The position numbers and the translations under genes are program-made. 64,000 bases of DNA from Certhia americana (lineage: Eukaryota > Chordata > Aves > Passeriformes > Certhiidae): contig CM031878.1 of the NCBI GenBank assembly GCA_018697195.1, positions 9,879,351 to 9,943,350 of the forward strand, read 5' to 3'. The notes below the pieces were generated by a model, which made no database searches, was not told the DNA's origin, and was given only the letters and a program-made list of their open reading frames with translations. Positions 1 through 13,275 of this stretch are shown in pieces. Positions within the stretch are counted from its first letter, which is position 1; each line of letters starts with the position of its first letter.

Positions 1-276
1 TTAAAAACTCCAGAAGGTCAATGCAGTCATTGCTCACAGCCAGCATAGCTACACAAGAGGAAGGTCCTGCATGTGGAGGAACACACTGCACTGTCTGCAG
101 TGCTGGAGAGTAGACTGCATCAGGAACTGGAAGACACTTTAACCCTTCCTTCCACTATAGAAATTAACTAAGACAGAATGCTACAAACCCTACCTTCAGC
201 ATGTTTGTGATGGAAAATAGAATTTCATTGGCCCCATAGGGTGCTCCTTGCTATTGCTGGAAATAAAAAGCCTTGC

Positions 277-725
277 GAAGAAGTACTGGAGAGTCCAGAG
301 AAGGACCACTAAGGTAATTAGCATATGAGATCACTGCCTCTATTAGGACAGGCTGATAGAGCTGGGAACATTCAGCATGGAGAAGAGAAGGATCATGGAA
401 GGATCACATATGCCTGAAGGGAATTTGCAAACAAGATGGAGCCAGGCTCTTTCCAGAGCTGCTCTGTAACAGTCTGAGAGGAAATCAGCACAAACTGAAG
501 CACAGGAGGTTCCCTCTGAGCATCAGGAAACACTGTCCTCTTTTACTGTAAAGTTCACTGAGCACAGGAACAAGTTCTCTAGGGAGAGGGTAGAGTTTCC
601 AGCATTGAAGACTGATAGTCTACTCCATGAAGCTCCACCAGGCAACTGGTAACCTGCTTGAGCAGGGGAGCTGGAACAGATAAGCTGTGGAGGTCACTTC
701 CAACCTTAGCCATTTTATTATGTTA
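277..725 (+). repeat. CR1 LINE 3' fragment, old and diverged
   Basis: The segment follows the familiar avian CR1 3' region in order. It starts near 277 with wording like 'ctggagagtccagagaaggaccac' (end of ORF2), passes 'cagcatggagaagagaaggatcatgg' around 374 and 'gcacaggaggttccctctgagcatcaggaaacac' around 500, and ends at 'aggtcacttccaaccttagcc' around 690-713. The ORF2 portion is broken by stops and indels, so this is a dead, 5'-truncated copy. Orientation is + because the 3' end lies at the right. The left boundary is approximate. Confidence 0.75.
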
Positions 726-2186
726 GCCTGAAGAGCATATGTGGATTTGTGTTTTTCAAAGCTTAAGGCAAGAAAGTTGCCCTTGCACATGCAAGAGAAT
801 GTTAATGGGGAAGAGATCACTTCCAGTTTGTCTTTGGATGTTGCTGTCCTTGAAAGCTATTGAGGAATTAACACACATGACAGCGCAAACATTTGCAGGA
901 GGATTTTGGATCTGTAGAGCTACATGCCTCCTACGCAAGAGGAATAGCTGAGAAAAATTGTTTCATTGTTCCTGATACTTGTTTTCACATTCAGGAACCA
1001 GCTTCCCTTGGCATCTTTCCATCTCTGGAACCCAGTTGCCAACTACCTGGTTTGACTTTAGCTGATCTATTGTTTGGTTTTAATTTTAAATACCATAGAC
1101 ACAAAAAATAAAATAAAATTAAAAAGCAGAGGAGAACAACACTACTTTCACTACAACAATGAGTAAGTATTAAGTAGATTTTCTTTCATATGTGGTGTGT
1201 TCATACTACGGGTGTTTGTTAAACACCTGGCCTACATCCTCCTACAGCCATGCTTGAAAGAAATCCAGTGAATTCAGGTTCCTCCCCTTTCTCAAAAGTG
1301 GCAGCCTGTGATCCAGGACACATAGCAGTAAGGAGTCCTGTTAGCTTTTGCAAGGAACTTTAGATCCTTTCTGTCCAAATTCATCAGATAAATAATAAGA
1401 TCTAATTTTCCTTACTTGATAGGAAAAAAAATTGTTTTTATAAAACTTTCAAGTAAGTTGACATTCTATTGGTTTGGAGTCAACAGGAGAGACATGAAGA
1501 TGACCTAGGGATAGATCATTTTGAGTGTCCTGGTATGAGTAATTTTCCAGCTGAGATGAAGCAGAAAACACATAGTAGAAGATCTCAGATTCATGTGTAT
1601 GAAATAACTCTGCAAGTGGTGGAACCAAAGGATCCAGGCACAGCACAGTTCTGCTCTCATCACCAGTTGCTATCAGAAGTTACAGTTCTCATTCTCAGTC
1701 ATAACTACGTCCTCTGCTACAACACAACTTTTTCAGCATAATACACATGCCAGTTCCCAAGTTGGATTCAGAAACCTTCACAAGCAGTTGTGGTAGGATT
1801 TCCTAATACAGAAAGTATATTTGAAGACTGGGCAGAAAATTAAAATGTTCTCTCATCCATAATCCTCTTTTTTCGTACCTTATCCTGTTTACACACACAT
1901 ATATGTATGCCAAATTGGTCTCTCTGTATGAACTGAGCATTGTACAGTAACTATCATTTGTGTAGGGTAAATGCTTCCTGTTGGTATTTTAAAGTATACA
2001 GAGGCAGGCTTAAAATAATGCACCAGCCCAACAAGTTCCTTAAATAGCACAGGAAATATGATGAACTCTGAGTCCACTAGTGACAGCACAGGAAAAGGAA
2101 AAACCGAGGTCGGATAAGACTTTGGTAATAGGAATGACAGTGGGATTATATTCCTCCAGAGGTATCACAAGCTTGATTCTGATACA

Positions 2187-2220
2187 GGTAGAATATCACT
2201 AATAAAGAGGATATTCTACC
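2187..2220. repeat. inverted repeat, 11-bp arms, 12-nt loop
   Basis: The arm GGTAGAATATC (2187-2197) is followed by a 12-base loop and its exact reverse complement GATATTCTACC (2210-2220). There is no transposase frame or target-site duplication nearby to make it a transposon end. Confidence 0.6.
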
Positions 2221-5148
2221 ATGATAGGTTATACTCTCCCAATTGTGGAGCTGTTTCTGTGGCAACAGACAGAAACCACATTTACCCTGGTTTTGGTGGC
2301 TTGTATATCTTTAATGATATGCTTCCAGAGAATTAAGGAGGAAATGAACAGTGACTTGTGGAAAAGGTCAGCATGGGAATGTTTTTTGTCCTATTGTTTT
2401 GCTTGAACACACTGACTGCTGGACAGAAAAGCCCTTGCTATCCGATGCCATGCTTGGTTACAGTTTTAATTATAGTCCTACAGCTAGGGTAGTATTTTAT
2501 ATTGGGAGGAGGGGCAAGGGAGGGGGGAGTCTTATTCTTATGGCTGGTACATTGCAGCTACTAACAGTTACTGCAGAGTCCATCTCCCTCCCCCTTGTCT
2601 ATTGATTTATGTGGGTGTTGCCACACAGAGTTACTTGATAATCTCATTATACCTAATCCTGTTTACTACTACAAAGGAGACTGGCAGAGCTCCCTTGTTT
2701 TCCTATTCCTCTTTTCCTTTAGTTATTTCAAAGATATTCTCTATAAAGCATGGACTTTCAGACCGAATGCTTATCCTGTTTACTGTCCTTACTTCCAGAC
2801 TCATCAAATTCAGCACCCTGCCCCGTCTCTTCCAGTAATTTTTTTTTTTTTAATCAAGCATCATACAAACATTAACTGTAGCTTTTCTTATGTTCAGTTC
2901 ATGTAATTGCATTATTCTGAAGCAATTAAAAAATCTTAAATTACATTTTGTGTTTACATTATCTTTTATGCCTTTAAAAAGAGGTCTTCCTTACAAGGTT
3001 CCTTCATGGGCAATGCAATAAAGAAGACTAAAAGCTGTAAATGTCTACACATATTTTTGGTACTTAAATACCAAGGTGCTTGTTAAGGTAGATCCACTTA
3101 AATGAGGATATTTCTAAAGCATAGGGAATCACAAGTATATTTTTGGTGATCAGAACCTCTTAACAAGGTTACTAAAAGCATGTAAATGTTGTTGGTATGA
3201 ATACAGGCATTAGGACCATGCCCACAGAAAACATAAATCTAGACAGCAGTTGTAAGGCAAGATGAGAACCATAACCCCATCTACCTGTTTACCTTTTAAA
3301 GTGCTGAATGTAGTTAACAATAACATGATTGACTTGATAAAGATTTCCATAGATAGGCTTAGTAATTTTTGTTTTACCTATTTAGTGCTTGTGAAAAGTC
3401 CTAAGGAAAATGAAGACCTTAACCTTATTTATATAAGCTAGACAGTGAATAAAGCCATTTCCTGAATTTGTTTTGATCAAATAATTCCATTCTGAAGTGA
3501 TGACTTTTGAAAGTACTGCAGTAGACACTATTTAGCACTAAACAAGGTTTTGGAGGAAAAGAAGGCTCACAATTCCCCAATGGTTACTTTTATACAGTTC
3601 CAAAAGCTATATTACAGCTAATAGTACTATAATTCTTCATCATTAGCAGTCATAGAACTTCTACGGTAAATGGGGCAAGAATTGTAGGGGAAAGTAACAT
3701 CACATTGTTGGCTAAAAAAAGCAGATGAGCTTTCTGGGAATGGAACAAGAACAGTTCCAATTAAAAATCCTAAATTCAAACTTTTGGACCAAGAAGCATG
3801 TAAGAAGACTATTTACAGCTTAAGCACTACATATACCTTACTTAGTTATCTACTGTACATGAGAAAACAATTTCAGCATAGTCACACACAAGCTGAAATT
3901 CCATCAATTTCTAGCATCCAGTGTCTCAAGACTGCCAGTGCAGAACTGCCACACTAGGCATTAGGCATTGCTGGTCATTTTATTGCATTCTGGAGCACAT
4001 TGAGGCTTTGATAAGGAACTCCACCAGGAAAGTTTTCAGTCTAAGTAGGAGTGATTATCTGATTGTGACAATGCAGAATCACACAAAGGAGGGCAAAGAA
4101 AAACGTTTTAGCACAGTCTCTAAAGTTACAGAACCTAAAGTTATGAAAAAATAAAGTTCCCGTGTTTTAGGGCACAGATTTCAGTACCATGTTACCACCA
4201 GGACCTTCCAAAATCAGTTGCTATGAAGCTGTTCATCTGCTTAAAATCATTGTGCTTGACTTCCTGCCTCTAGCATTTCTGAAATCTCTACCATCAGGCA
4301 TTAAAACTCTCTACTGACCTTCACTCAAAAATCAGATAGCAAGAGGAAGTCCCTGTAAATGGAAGAATTGGTTTTACATTCTTATTCCAAATCATTTACA
4401 GAGGAAATATTTAAATTTGAGTCCTGCCATTTCCAGCTGAGGTCTCCAGTCACTGCCCTCTGAATTAGGTATTTTAGACTGCTGAAGTTTTTCTGCTTCT
4501 CATAAAATACTGAAGTACCTCCTGGAAGGAGGAGTAGGAATCACAGCACTCCAGAATTGTGCCCTCAGCATCAAGACACAAAAGGAGTTCTTTTTTTCTT
4601 GCCTAAAGACTATTACAAAAGTTTGCATTGAGTGAGATAACTTGTACAAGAGAAATAGAAGACAACTGCCCCATTTGACATAGGAAAGATCTGTTCTCAA
4701 ATTTGAACAGATGAGATCCTAGGTCACAGGCTGAGTGTTTTGATTAACAGGCTATTAAGTTATTAATGAGATCTTTTTTTATGACAACAACTTATCTGGA
4801 CACAAACTAATGCAGTTGAGATGCTGATTTCACATAAATTGGAGGTATACACACAGACTCCTCCATCACGTGATTGGAAATATATCCCACTAAATGGTAC
4901 CAACTGTGACAGAGAGGGAGGCTGCAAACAGTGCTGCCAATACACACACTGTTATTGTTTCCTCTCAGGCAGCTCTAAGCTCTAGTACTCCTGAGTCTCT
5001 GTCAGCTATTGCACCTCCAGTTCTTGATTTGCCACATGCGAAAATACTGGGTGTTCTGTTACGTTCATCTAGGTGAGAAGTTATTCATTCACAATGGTGA
5101 ATGTTGTAGTAGCACTCACCACCAGTGAAGTTCTCAAAGATTTGCAGC

Positions 5149-5222
5149 TATGGAATTTTGTAAAGCTGATACCAGACCTAATTTGTATGGAATTATGTAA
5201 AGCTGATCCCAGACCTAATTTC
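5149..5222. repeat. 37-bp tandem duplication (two copies)
   Basis: Unit 1 is 5149-5185 and unit 2 is 5186-5222. Both read 'tatggaatt.tgtaaagctgat.ccagacctaattt', with only a few substitutions between copies. The copies are adjacent with no spacer, which fits replication slippage. Confidence 0.9.
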
Positions 5223-7459
5223 CACGCCAGTGCCTTTGTCTCTTCCTCTACTTGTCTGTTTCCCTATAGAAATGATTCTTAAAGTACAGAGGCCAGTTTT
5301 GCAATCAAGTATATCCTGTGGTTGTACTACTTTATAATAATTTATCATAAGAATCCATTAGAAATGCACCTATTATAATGGTGTAGGAAGCAACCCAAGT
5401 ACTTTTCCATTTCAGAATTTTCCTCAGTTTCCCTTGTTTCTCTCCTTTAAAAATTTGAAAGCTTTTATAGCACAGAATGTGAGTAGAGCATACTCCCATG
5501 GTACTTCAGGATGTTGACCTCTGAGGTAAAGGCTTTTTGAGACAGCTGCCTTTCCTTCTGCTGCCCCTCATGCCAGTGCCAGCCCATTTACCTCATCTGC
5601 CTTTGCTTTTACCTGTAGGAGTCTTGCAGAACTCTGGGCAGTTAAGAAGGAGAGCCAAGGAAACGCTTGAATATCTTCTGCAATTGACACCTGGGTGACA
5701 AACACATCGACAAGCTTTCCATGTGCAACTCAGGAGTGTAACCTGGTTCAGGCAGCAGAGTGCTCTGTAGCAGAACATTTTGTAAAAGTCTTCTCTATTG
5801 CCCTGAGTTTTGGGATAATGACTCAGCAGAGCATTTCTGAATAAAGCTATGATTTATTCTAAAATCTATCTGTGTTTAAAAAAGAAATATCTAAATATCC
5901 ACTCAAGTTAAAAAATGCTTATATAATTTGCTAAACAGTCCTTCACAAGCATCCTGATTTTACCTTACACTGCTTCTCTTCCTATTCCATTGTAGCTGTA
6001 ATCCTGGTATCTCAACAGTAGGAAAGAGTGGCTGTGCCCTAGGAAGACAAACAATGGAATTTGAGATAAAAATATTCTGAGGAGAAATTCTAACTCATGG
6101 TTTCCTTTTATCAGTTAAATTAGATCTACAGTGGCAATAGCGCCCTGCAAATATGCACAGACACAGATAAACAGACACATATCCAAAGAAAGGCATTCAT
6201 CCTCTTTTTTCTTAGCAAGCTACATAGTGATTTTTTGCTTTACAGGGATTCCCCCAGAGTTCTGGACATGACATGATGAGCCCATGGTGTCTTTTGCCTA
6301 AACAGTTTCAACTGATTTTATTATGAAAAACAGATATTGGAATAATAACTGCTGTAAAAGGCAATATGTGTCTTATTCTGACAAAATAAGTGCTGACAGA
6401 AAGAGCATGAAAATTTATTTTCTGTAAGGTACCTCAAAATCACTGACAATGGTATCTAGAGTAGTGTTTGGGCGGTAATTTTCATAGGGGAACAAGGACA
6501 GAAGTAGTCAAATTCTGTGTAGTGTGGACTTCATTCCTCAGGTGCCTTTGAAGCTTAAACTTACTGTTCCATTCTAAGCTGTAAGGCCTTTGCTCTACAA
6601 ATCCTAACAAGGCATGCAAGGAACATTGCTACCCAGGGCAGGAGTACTCCAAACCATAGTACAGAAAACACAAAATGACAAGCACGTGATAGCCTTTTTA
6701 ATAAAGTCTCTTATATCCATGTGGGTTTTCTCAGTCAAGACAAGCAATAGTTTGATTTAAATAAACGTCATGGTGAGTGGTGCCATGAAGAGAGAGATGT
6801 AACTCACAGATGGTTCTACCAAATGGAGGGAAAGGTATTTCTGCTTCTAAGGGAGGATCATCACTATTTATTTTGGCAGCAACAGTCAGAAGGAGGAAGA
6901 AAGTCAAAGGAGATAAGATTATGTCTCTCTATAGCACTACTGATATATTATCAATCCTCTGAAATTATATTCTCCATTTTTATAATCCTTGAAGGGAAAA
7001 ACAAGTTAACAGTCAGTACCTCAAGCTAGTGGAGCATCCCAAACATAGGAAATACAAAAATGTGCTCCCAGCAAAGAAATTCCTAACAACTTAAAGGATT
7101 AATTCTGTCTGATTGTGATAATTGTAAGAATTTTGCAAAGAGTGGTACCAAATAGTGATGTATGTCTCCAATACAAAAGTAGCAAAGGAAGATGTGGAAG
7201 ACAGGGATCGAATGTCAATTAATTAGTTTTGTCACAGTTAAGGACACAGCTGAATAGCACAAAAATGTTCTTAATAAAAATGTTCAAGCATTTTATTGAA
7301 TCAATTGCATGAATTTATTGATCAATGTGGTTCCCAGTAATCAGTTTGCATATTTTGTCTCAAGAGGCAAGGAGTTATAAGAGTGTGATTGCACAAAAAT
7401 GGTAAGAAAAATCAGTAGACAAGTTACAACTCTAACACAACATCCTGGAGGTATATGTA

Positions 7460-8030
7460 AGACAGTCTGGGAGAGATAGCAATTAAAAACAGGCTTCAGG
7501 AGACATCATGGAAGACCAAAGATGACAATTCAGATAATTCAGGAGAATTCTAGGTGCAAGGACAAAGAAGCGTTGAAAGAATTCATGGAGACAGGCATGT
7601 AACAGTGAGTACAGAACTCCCAAGCTGGTCTCATGCTAAGAGTGACATAAGCATGATAAGGCAAAAAAAGCACCTAGAGGACCATGCAGGGTTTTCAGGA
7701 TTTGGTGAAAATAATGAAGCAAGAGAAAAATGCACATAATGTGGGAGTATTTTGTGGGAGCTACAACACATGGAGACAAGATCAGCTGTGAGTGTGATAG
7801 CAAGATGGAGTTATGGACAGAGGGAGAGCAGGAGGGAGGTTTTAGTGACTTTCTTAGTATAGACTTGTTAAAGGTAGGTGAGCTGTTTGAGGAAGATAAG
7901 TTTATAAGAGATTTAAAAGGTAGTTTAAGCTCTCATCAAGAAAAAAGAACCAAGTGTGGGGAATTTCAGACCCAGATAATTGTAACCAGAGAGATGATAG
8001 AAAGAACTTTGTGGGATCATGGAATAAGAT
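7460..8030. repeat. possible ancient interspersed repeat, family unassigned
   Basis: A purine-rich stretch contains 'gaccatgcagggttttcagg' around 7680. This resembles a phrase in old amniote repeats (ggccatgtagggctttaaag type), and a related phrase occurs at about 55607. Two open frames here (7554-7739 and 7730-8032) do not resemble any protein. The call rests on remembered wording only. Confidence 0.2.
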
Positions 8031-11000
8031 AGATTAAATACTATAGAAACTGACTTTGTTGGACTGTAAATAGTTTTTCTCCAGCGTTTTTTAAACAGTG
8101 TTGAAGTAAACAGTAACAAATGTCATAAAACTTCCTATTCATTGTATCCATTTGCAACATTGTGTATACCTTTCCTTTACACAGAACAGCTAAAGAGAAA
8201 TGTGGTTTCTGGGAAATAGGACTGTGTGTACACAGAAAGTGACTTTGTTGTGTCTTCTTAAGAGGTCCCGGGAGTCATAGCATAACTATAAAATTTTCTG
8301 GAGGAACAGAAATTAGATGATTTTACACGTCCCTCTGAAGTCACTAGTAATTTTGGTGCTTGCAGAAGAAAGAAAATAAGATACAAATTGGATAACTGGA
8401 CACTGCAAGGAAATAGAAAGAAAAATGGGACTTAAGACAACTGAAGATGAACTCAGAAAAGAGAATTTTAGAAAAGCTTCTCTATCAGCTGATAATTGTA
8501 GGGACTAGAACATTGGCAGCTAAAGTACCTCAGGGTATTGACAATCAGAATTTCAGTGAGAATACTGAAATGAATATCAATCTGAGGAGGTAAATGTATT
8601 AGGAACATGTGTTGCTTTATTTTTAAATGAGAATAACAGAGTTTAGAATATACCAGACAATTTTAATTCATCTTGTTTTGCATAGAGATAGCACTTGGTC
8701 ATTTACTAAAAAGACAAATAAATGAAATTACTTCAGAAATAAAATACTGTTCAAGCATGTGTGGGTAAGAAAATTAATTAAGAATAATGGGGGGTCAATA
8801 AAGAACATGAAAAGTCATTTAATCCCCATAGTTTTGGTAGCCAAAGTGTGTAGTTAAGATGACACAAGGCAGTTGAAGAAGAATCTGGGTAAAGCTCTTC
8901 CTCAGCTGCTTGAGGCTGGTCAATCAAAAGGAACCAGAAGTGGAAACACTAAGTTAAAACTGTACTCTTAATATGTGACCAGCTACACAAAAGATGTGCC
9001 CTAGCAGAAGGAGTTTGGAGCAAACTAAGAAGTCATGAGTCATTGTGCTCTCTAAATCCATGAAGGGGGGAAGGCAGTAAGAATGTGGGAATGAAATGGC
9101 CACCCGCAGAGATTTATACCTCACAGGTATACCCACATGCAATAGGTGACAGGCATGTAACAGACAAGTACACTGCCATTACAGTCTGCCAAACTGTCAG
9201 CAGCCCAGTTGACACCACAATTGACATCACTCCTGAGTTTACTCACCTAGGTCTCAAAATTAACAAAGGAGGAGCCTTATATGTTAAGCGGCTCCACTTC
9301 ATCTTAAACAGAAGTTTGAACATATTCCCCAAGTCGAAAAAGGTGAGGGCAATGTCCAGCTCCCGATGTCTCTGAGGCAAAGGTGAGCTGTGCTTATCAT
9401 GCACACTGTGCTGGTGTGCTGGCCACACAGACAGGATTGAAAGTAATAACAAAAATTGAGATGTTGCTCACTGCTCATTTGTTATGTGCTGTAGGAGCTC
9501 ATCTACACAGTCACAGCAGTCTGTGGATTTCAAGCCAGATTTAATTGCCATTATGAAGGAAAAGTCTTTCCCACTTATATTCTGCAGACTCTAGCTTTTT
9601 CCCTAAGAATTTGAAAATGCACCTACTTGAAATACACAGTAGTGAACAATAACAGTCCTGGTTCTTGCATTTAAAATATCATGCCTGGTGCCAAATAATA
9701 CCTCAGTAGCAATATGAGCTATGAAATTACATTGCAGTATTCCTAACGCAACCATGACACATGCCCAAAATCGGGAAAAAGAGCGATTTTTTAACTTCAA
9801 GAACATTAGTAAGTTTTGGATGCACATGCTTAATGATGCTTTCCAATTATCTAAAGCAGGAGTGTATAAACTGTCCTTGTCCACTCAAATGCAGCTGGTC
9901 ACTATTGATTGCCAAACTCTTTACTCCTATTTTTTCATGAAACCATTGAAGAAAGTGGCACCTTTGGGCTTGGAAATCTAGAGCAGGGTATTTTCCTCCT
10001 GTAAGTGATTTTATAACAGAATTATTTTTTTACTTAGCTTTGTGCTAAGTTTTATCTACAATTGAATGCAGAAATAAAAGTTACACTAGTGGTTTCTGGA
10101 AAGAGTGAGAGGCACAGAGAGAAGATAAATTACTTCAAAAATATCTTCCAGATTTGAAGACAGAGTACATAAATGTTACTATAAAAGCTGAACCAAAGTT
10201 GAAGCTAAATCTATATTTTAAGAATACAAAAACAACTTTGGGTGAGTCACTGAGGACACAAAAGCAACCACAAAGTTTGTGCATAGTCTATACAGCAAAC
10301 TTGACATGATTTCCAAAACCTTTAATTTCTCTTGGTTAGGAGAACTAAACACATTATTTAAACAAAATGCTGTGTTTTTGCAAAATTTATGCTTTTCAAA
10401 AATGAAAAAGTTACTGAACACATTAACTCTTCAGTGCTGTACAAATATGGGAAGGATGTGTATTACTGAAAATGCACAGATCACCTTGAAAATGAGTGTC
10501 TGTACTATTGACCTGGGCTGCAAAGTACTCTTTGAAGAGAAGGAATATTTTCCAATACATTTTTTTTTCAAAAGCTTTGAGCTTCTCTTCTGGTTGTATT
10601 TCAAGATATGATTGAGTAAATGTTTTATTTATTTCATAAGAATTAACGCCTAGTTTGCACCAGACAACCCTGACCCCTACCACAGACTGGTTATTTAGGC
10701 TGTTATCATCACTAAAATTCATCCATGTGAAACTTCTGTAACTTACTGAGAACATATCATGGCTTCTCTGCAGGTACTTGTTCAAGTTAATGAATCTGTG
10801 TTAGTGAAGAAAGTTTTCTGGCCTCAGAGTCCAAGGAACTTAACCAAAGCCTAGTGGATTTAAAGGGAGATTTTCCATGACAAAGATTTGAACAAAGCTT
10901 TTAGCATTAACGTGAAATCCTGGACAGACTGGTAGTCTGGTTGTCTTACTTATCTTAAAGATACATTTTATCAATATCAATGTTGTTGTGGTGTCAATGG

Positions 11001-13139
11001 CGTTAATGCCTTTTGTGGAAGAAGACTCATGAGAAAGCCATCATTAACATAAAATATTTTCTGAGTTACTCTGCATGAAATAAAGAAAATAAAAAATCTG
11101 TCATAACTGTTCTAAAAATGATAAATTGCACTAAAGTACATTCTGTTTTACATGTGGTATGAGCACAAATTAGTGAGGATGAAGTCAGTGAAAATAAATA
11201 AACAGTGTAATGAAAAATCTGGTGTCCCTAAACATCAGTAGAAATTTTTATCACCTTCTCTCCTACTTGCCTGAGTCGTGAGTATGCTACCCCTTCATAA
11301 GGAGAATGAAAATCTTCCACAGATATTAGAGGAAAGCCTATATAAACTTTTCTGCACAGGTCAGCAAGTCAGTGTGAACTGGAAATTATATATTTATGAT
11401 TAGTCAGAATACGTATTATATTTTCAATGCCATGGGTACTTTGAAGTGTAAGTGTAGGTCTCTTTTGTGTAGACTGTAAAGAAACTAGTGACCAAAAGTG
11501 TTCTACACATTTGGTAAGAAACTGCATATACAAAGCAGGTATTCCTTAAACAATGTGTGTGACACAGGCAAATGGTGGATTTTTTTAGCCCATCTGTGAA
11601 AGCCAAATCATTCTGTAGAGAGACTTCAGGTCTCACCAAGCAGGAGAAAGACAGCAGTAATTAAGTAATTGCAGCACTTTCATAGACTAATGGAGCCCTG
11701 GGTTCTGGTCCTGCTTAAAGGGCTATTATCTATTTATGTTAAATAGTGAGTGAATTCAGGGGACAGTCCTTGGAACTGGGGTTAGAATCAAGATCTCCCC
11801 TGCTTGTAACAAGTATTCAACTTGACACATTCTAGTAGGAATCCAGAGAAATCTGTGTTGTTCTGGTTTTGTATTGGCTATCTTTAGGCATCTTTTGCAG
11901 TAAGAACACTGACTGAAGGCACTTCCACTCAGTGCTCAGAGAATTAGTTACGAAAGCCAAATGCTCAAGGGCGAGGCCATGTGTGACTTTGAAGCGCCTA
12001 AGAAAGAAGCAGATATTGGAAGCCAAACTTTCCAAAAACACTTTCAAAGCCTCTTCCAGCCTCAGTTCTGTTTGTCTCTCAGTAGGCAGAGGAAAATAGC
12101 TCACAGCATCTGGAACAGGGTGATTTCCTGTGAACTAATACTCAAAATTGTAAACCTGCATTCAAGCTATGTTACTACATGTACAACCGTCTTTTTTATA
12201 AGTTCCAGTCTATTAAAGATAAGAAAAAGACAGAAATTTTTCTCTTAAGACAGAAAATTTTACAGATTCTGTTCAGAGTGAAGGAGGAAATATGCTGAAA
12301 TAGGTCATTATTTGGCCATTGTCTATGTAATGCAGGGGCCAAAAATATTGAAAACAGATTATTTCTCCTTGTGCATATTGAAGAAGAAAAGGTTACCCAA
12401 GGTTTTCTATGCATTTGGCTCAAGGATGCTGCAATATGAAAACATGTGATTTGTTAGGGAAATCCTATGTGACTCCTCTACAGCAGCTAATCAAGTAAAC
12501 AAGAAGTGAGCTGGAACTTTCTGTACAAGGACTTTTACTGGAATCATTCGGAAGCTTTTGAATATACTCAGGCTTCCTTGGGAGATTCCATCTGTTGCTG
12601 CAGGCATCATCTCTCAAACAAACGAACTTTAAACAGTTCACGATTTTCAGATCAAGGACTACAGAAAAGGTTTTTCACTCTCTTACAAGTTCAAGGTCAT
12701 GTTATCATTGTAATTTCTATGTGAGTTGATAGACTTTAACAAAATATGCTGTGGACTTCTATTTTTAACAGGAAGTAAACAGCATAAACATCATTTAACG
12801 AACCTTCATCTTAACAAACTTGCTGATAATCTTCATGTATAATATGTCTTTAAAAGGCATTTTTTTGCATATCTCCACATTTGATTTTTCAGACGTTCAA
12901 GCTGGCACCTCTGTGTGTTACAAAATATGAAATGATTCAAAACTTCTGATCTTATTCTAAACCTTCACCTATGAAAATCACGAGCACATTTCTTTATTTG
13001 ACTCCAATGAAAATCATATGGAATTACTAAATACTGAATTCTTAAGCCTATCATTATCAAACTATGTGACTGAGAAGTCAGTGATAATGCATTCTTAAAA
13101 AATCACATGCAGAAGACATAAAAAGTATGATTATTGCTG
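8031..13139. other. gene-free stretch, probably intergenic
   Basis: No recognisable exon, RNA gene or mobile element. Open frames of about 90-120 codons on both strands near 9.1-10.8 kb overlap each other antisense. They look like chance frames in AT-rich DNA. Confidence 0.55.
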
Positions 13140-13275
13140 AAAAAAAAAAGGAAAAAAAGAAAAAGAAAGAGAAAGAAAAAGAAAAAGAAAAAGAAAAAGA
13201 AAAAGAAAAAGAAAAAGGAAAAAAAAAAAAAAGAAAAAGAAAAAGAAAAAGAAAAAGAAAAAGAAAAAGAAAAAG
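13140..13275 (+). repeat. (AAAAAG)n polypurine microsatellite
   Basis: About 136 bp composed only of A and G on the + strand, mostly AAAAAG units with an interrupting A-run near 13217-13231. It produces artefactual Lys/Glu-rich (+) and Phe/Ser-rich (-) open frames that are not genes. Confidence 0.95.

Larger units (their letters stand above)
726..7459. other. gene-free stretch, probably intergenic
   Basis: AT-rich sequence with only short scattered open frames (about 100 codons or fewer). None resembles a known protein or has a convincing splice context. Contents I can point to are a small hairpin at 2187-2220 and a 37-bp tandem duplication at 5149-5222. I see no promoter island, RNA gene or intact transposon. 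Confidence 0.6.

Noticed and set aside
7554..8032. Two adjacent open frames as a small gene
   Set aside because: No start context, domain or splice evidence; the region looks like non-coding, possibly repeat-derived sequence.
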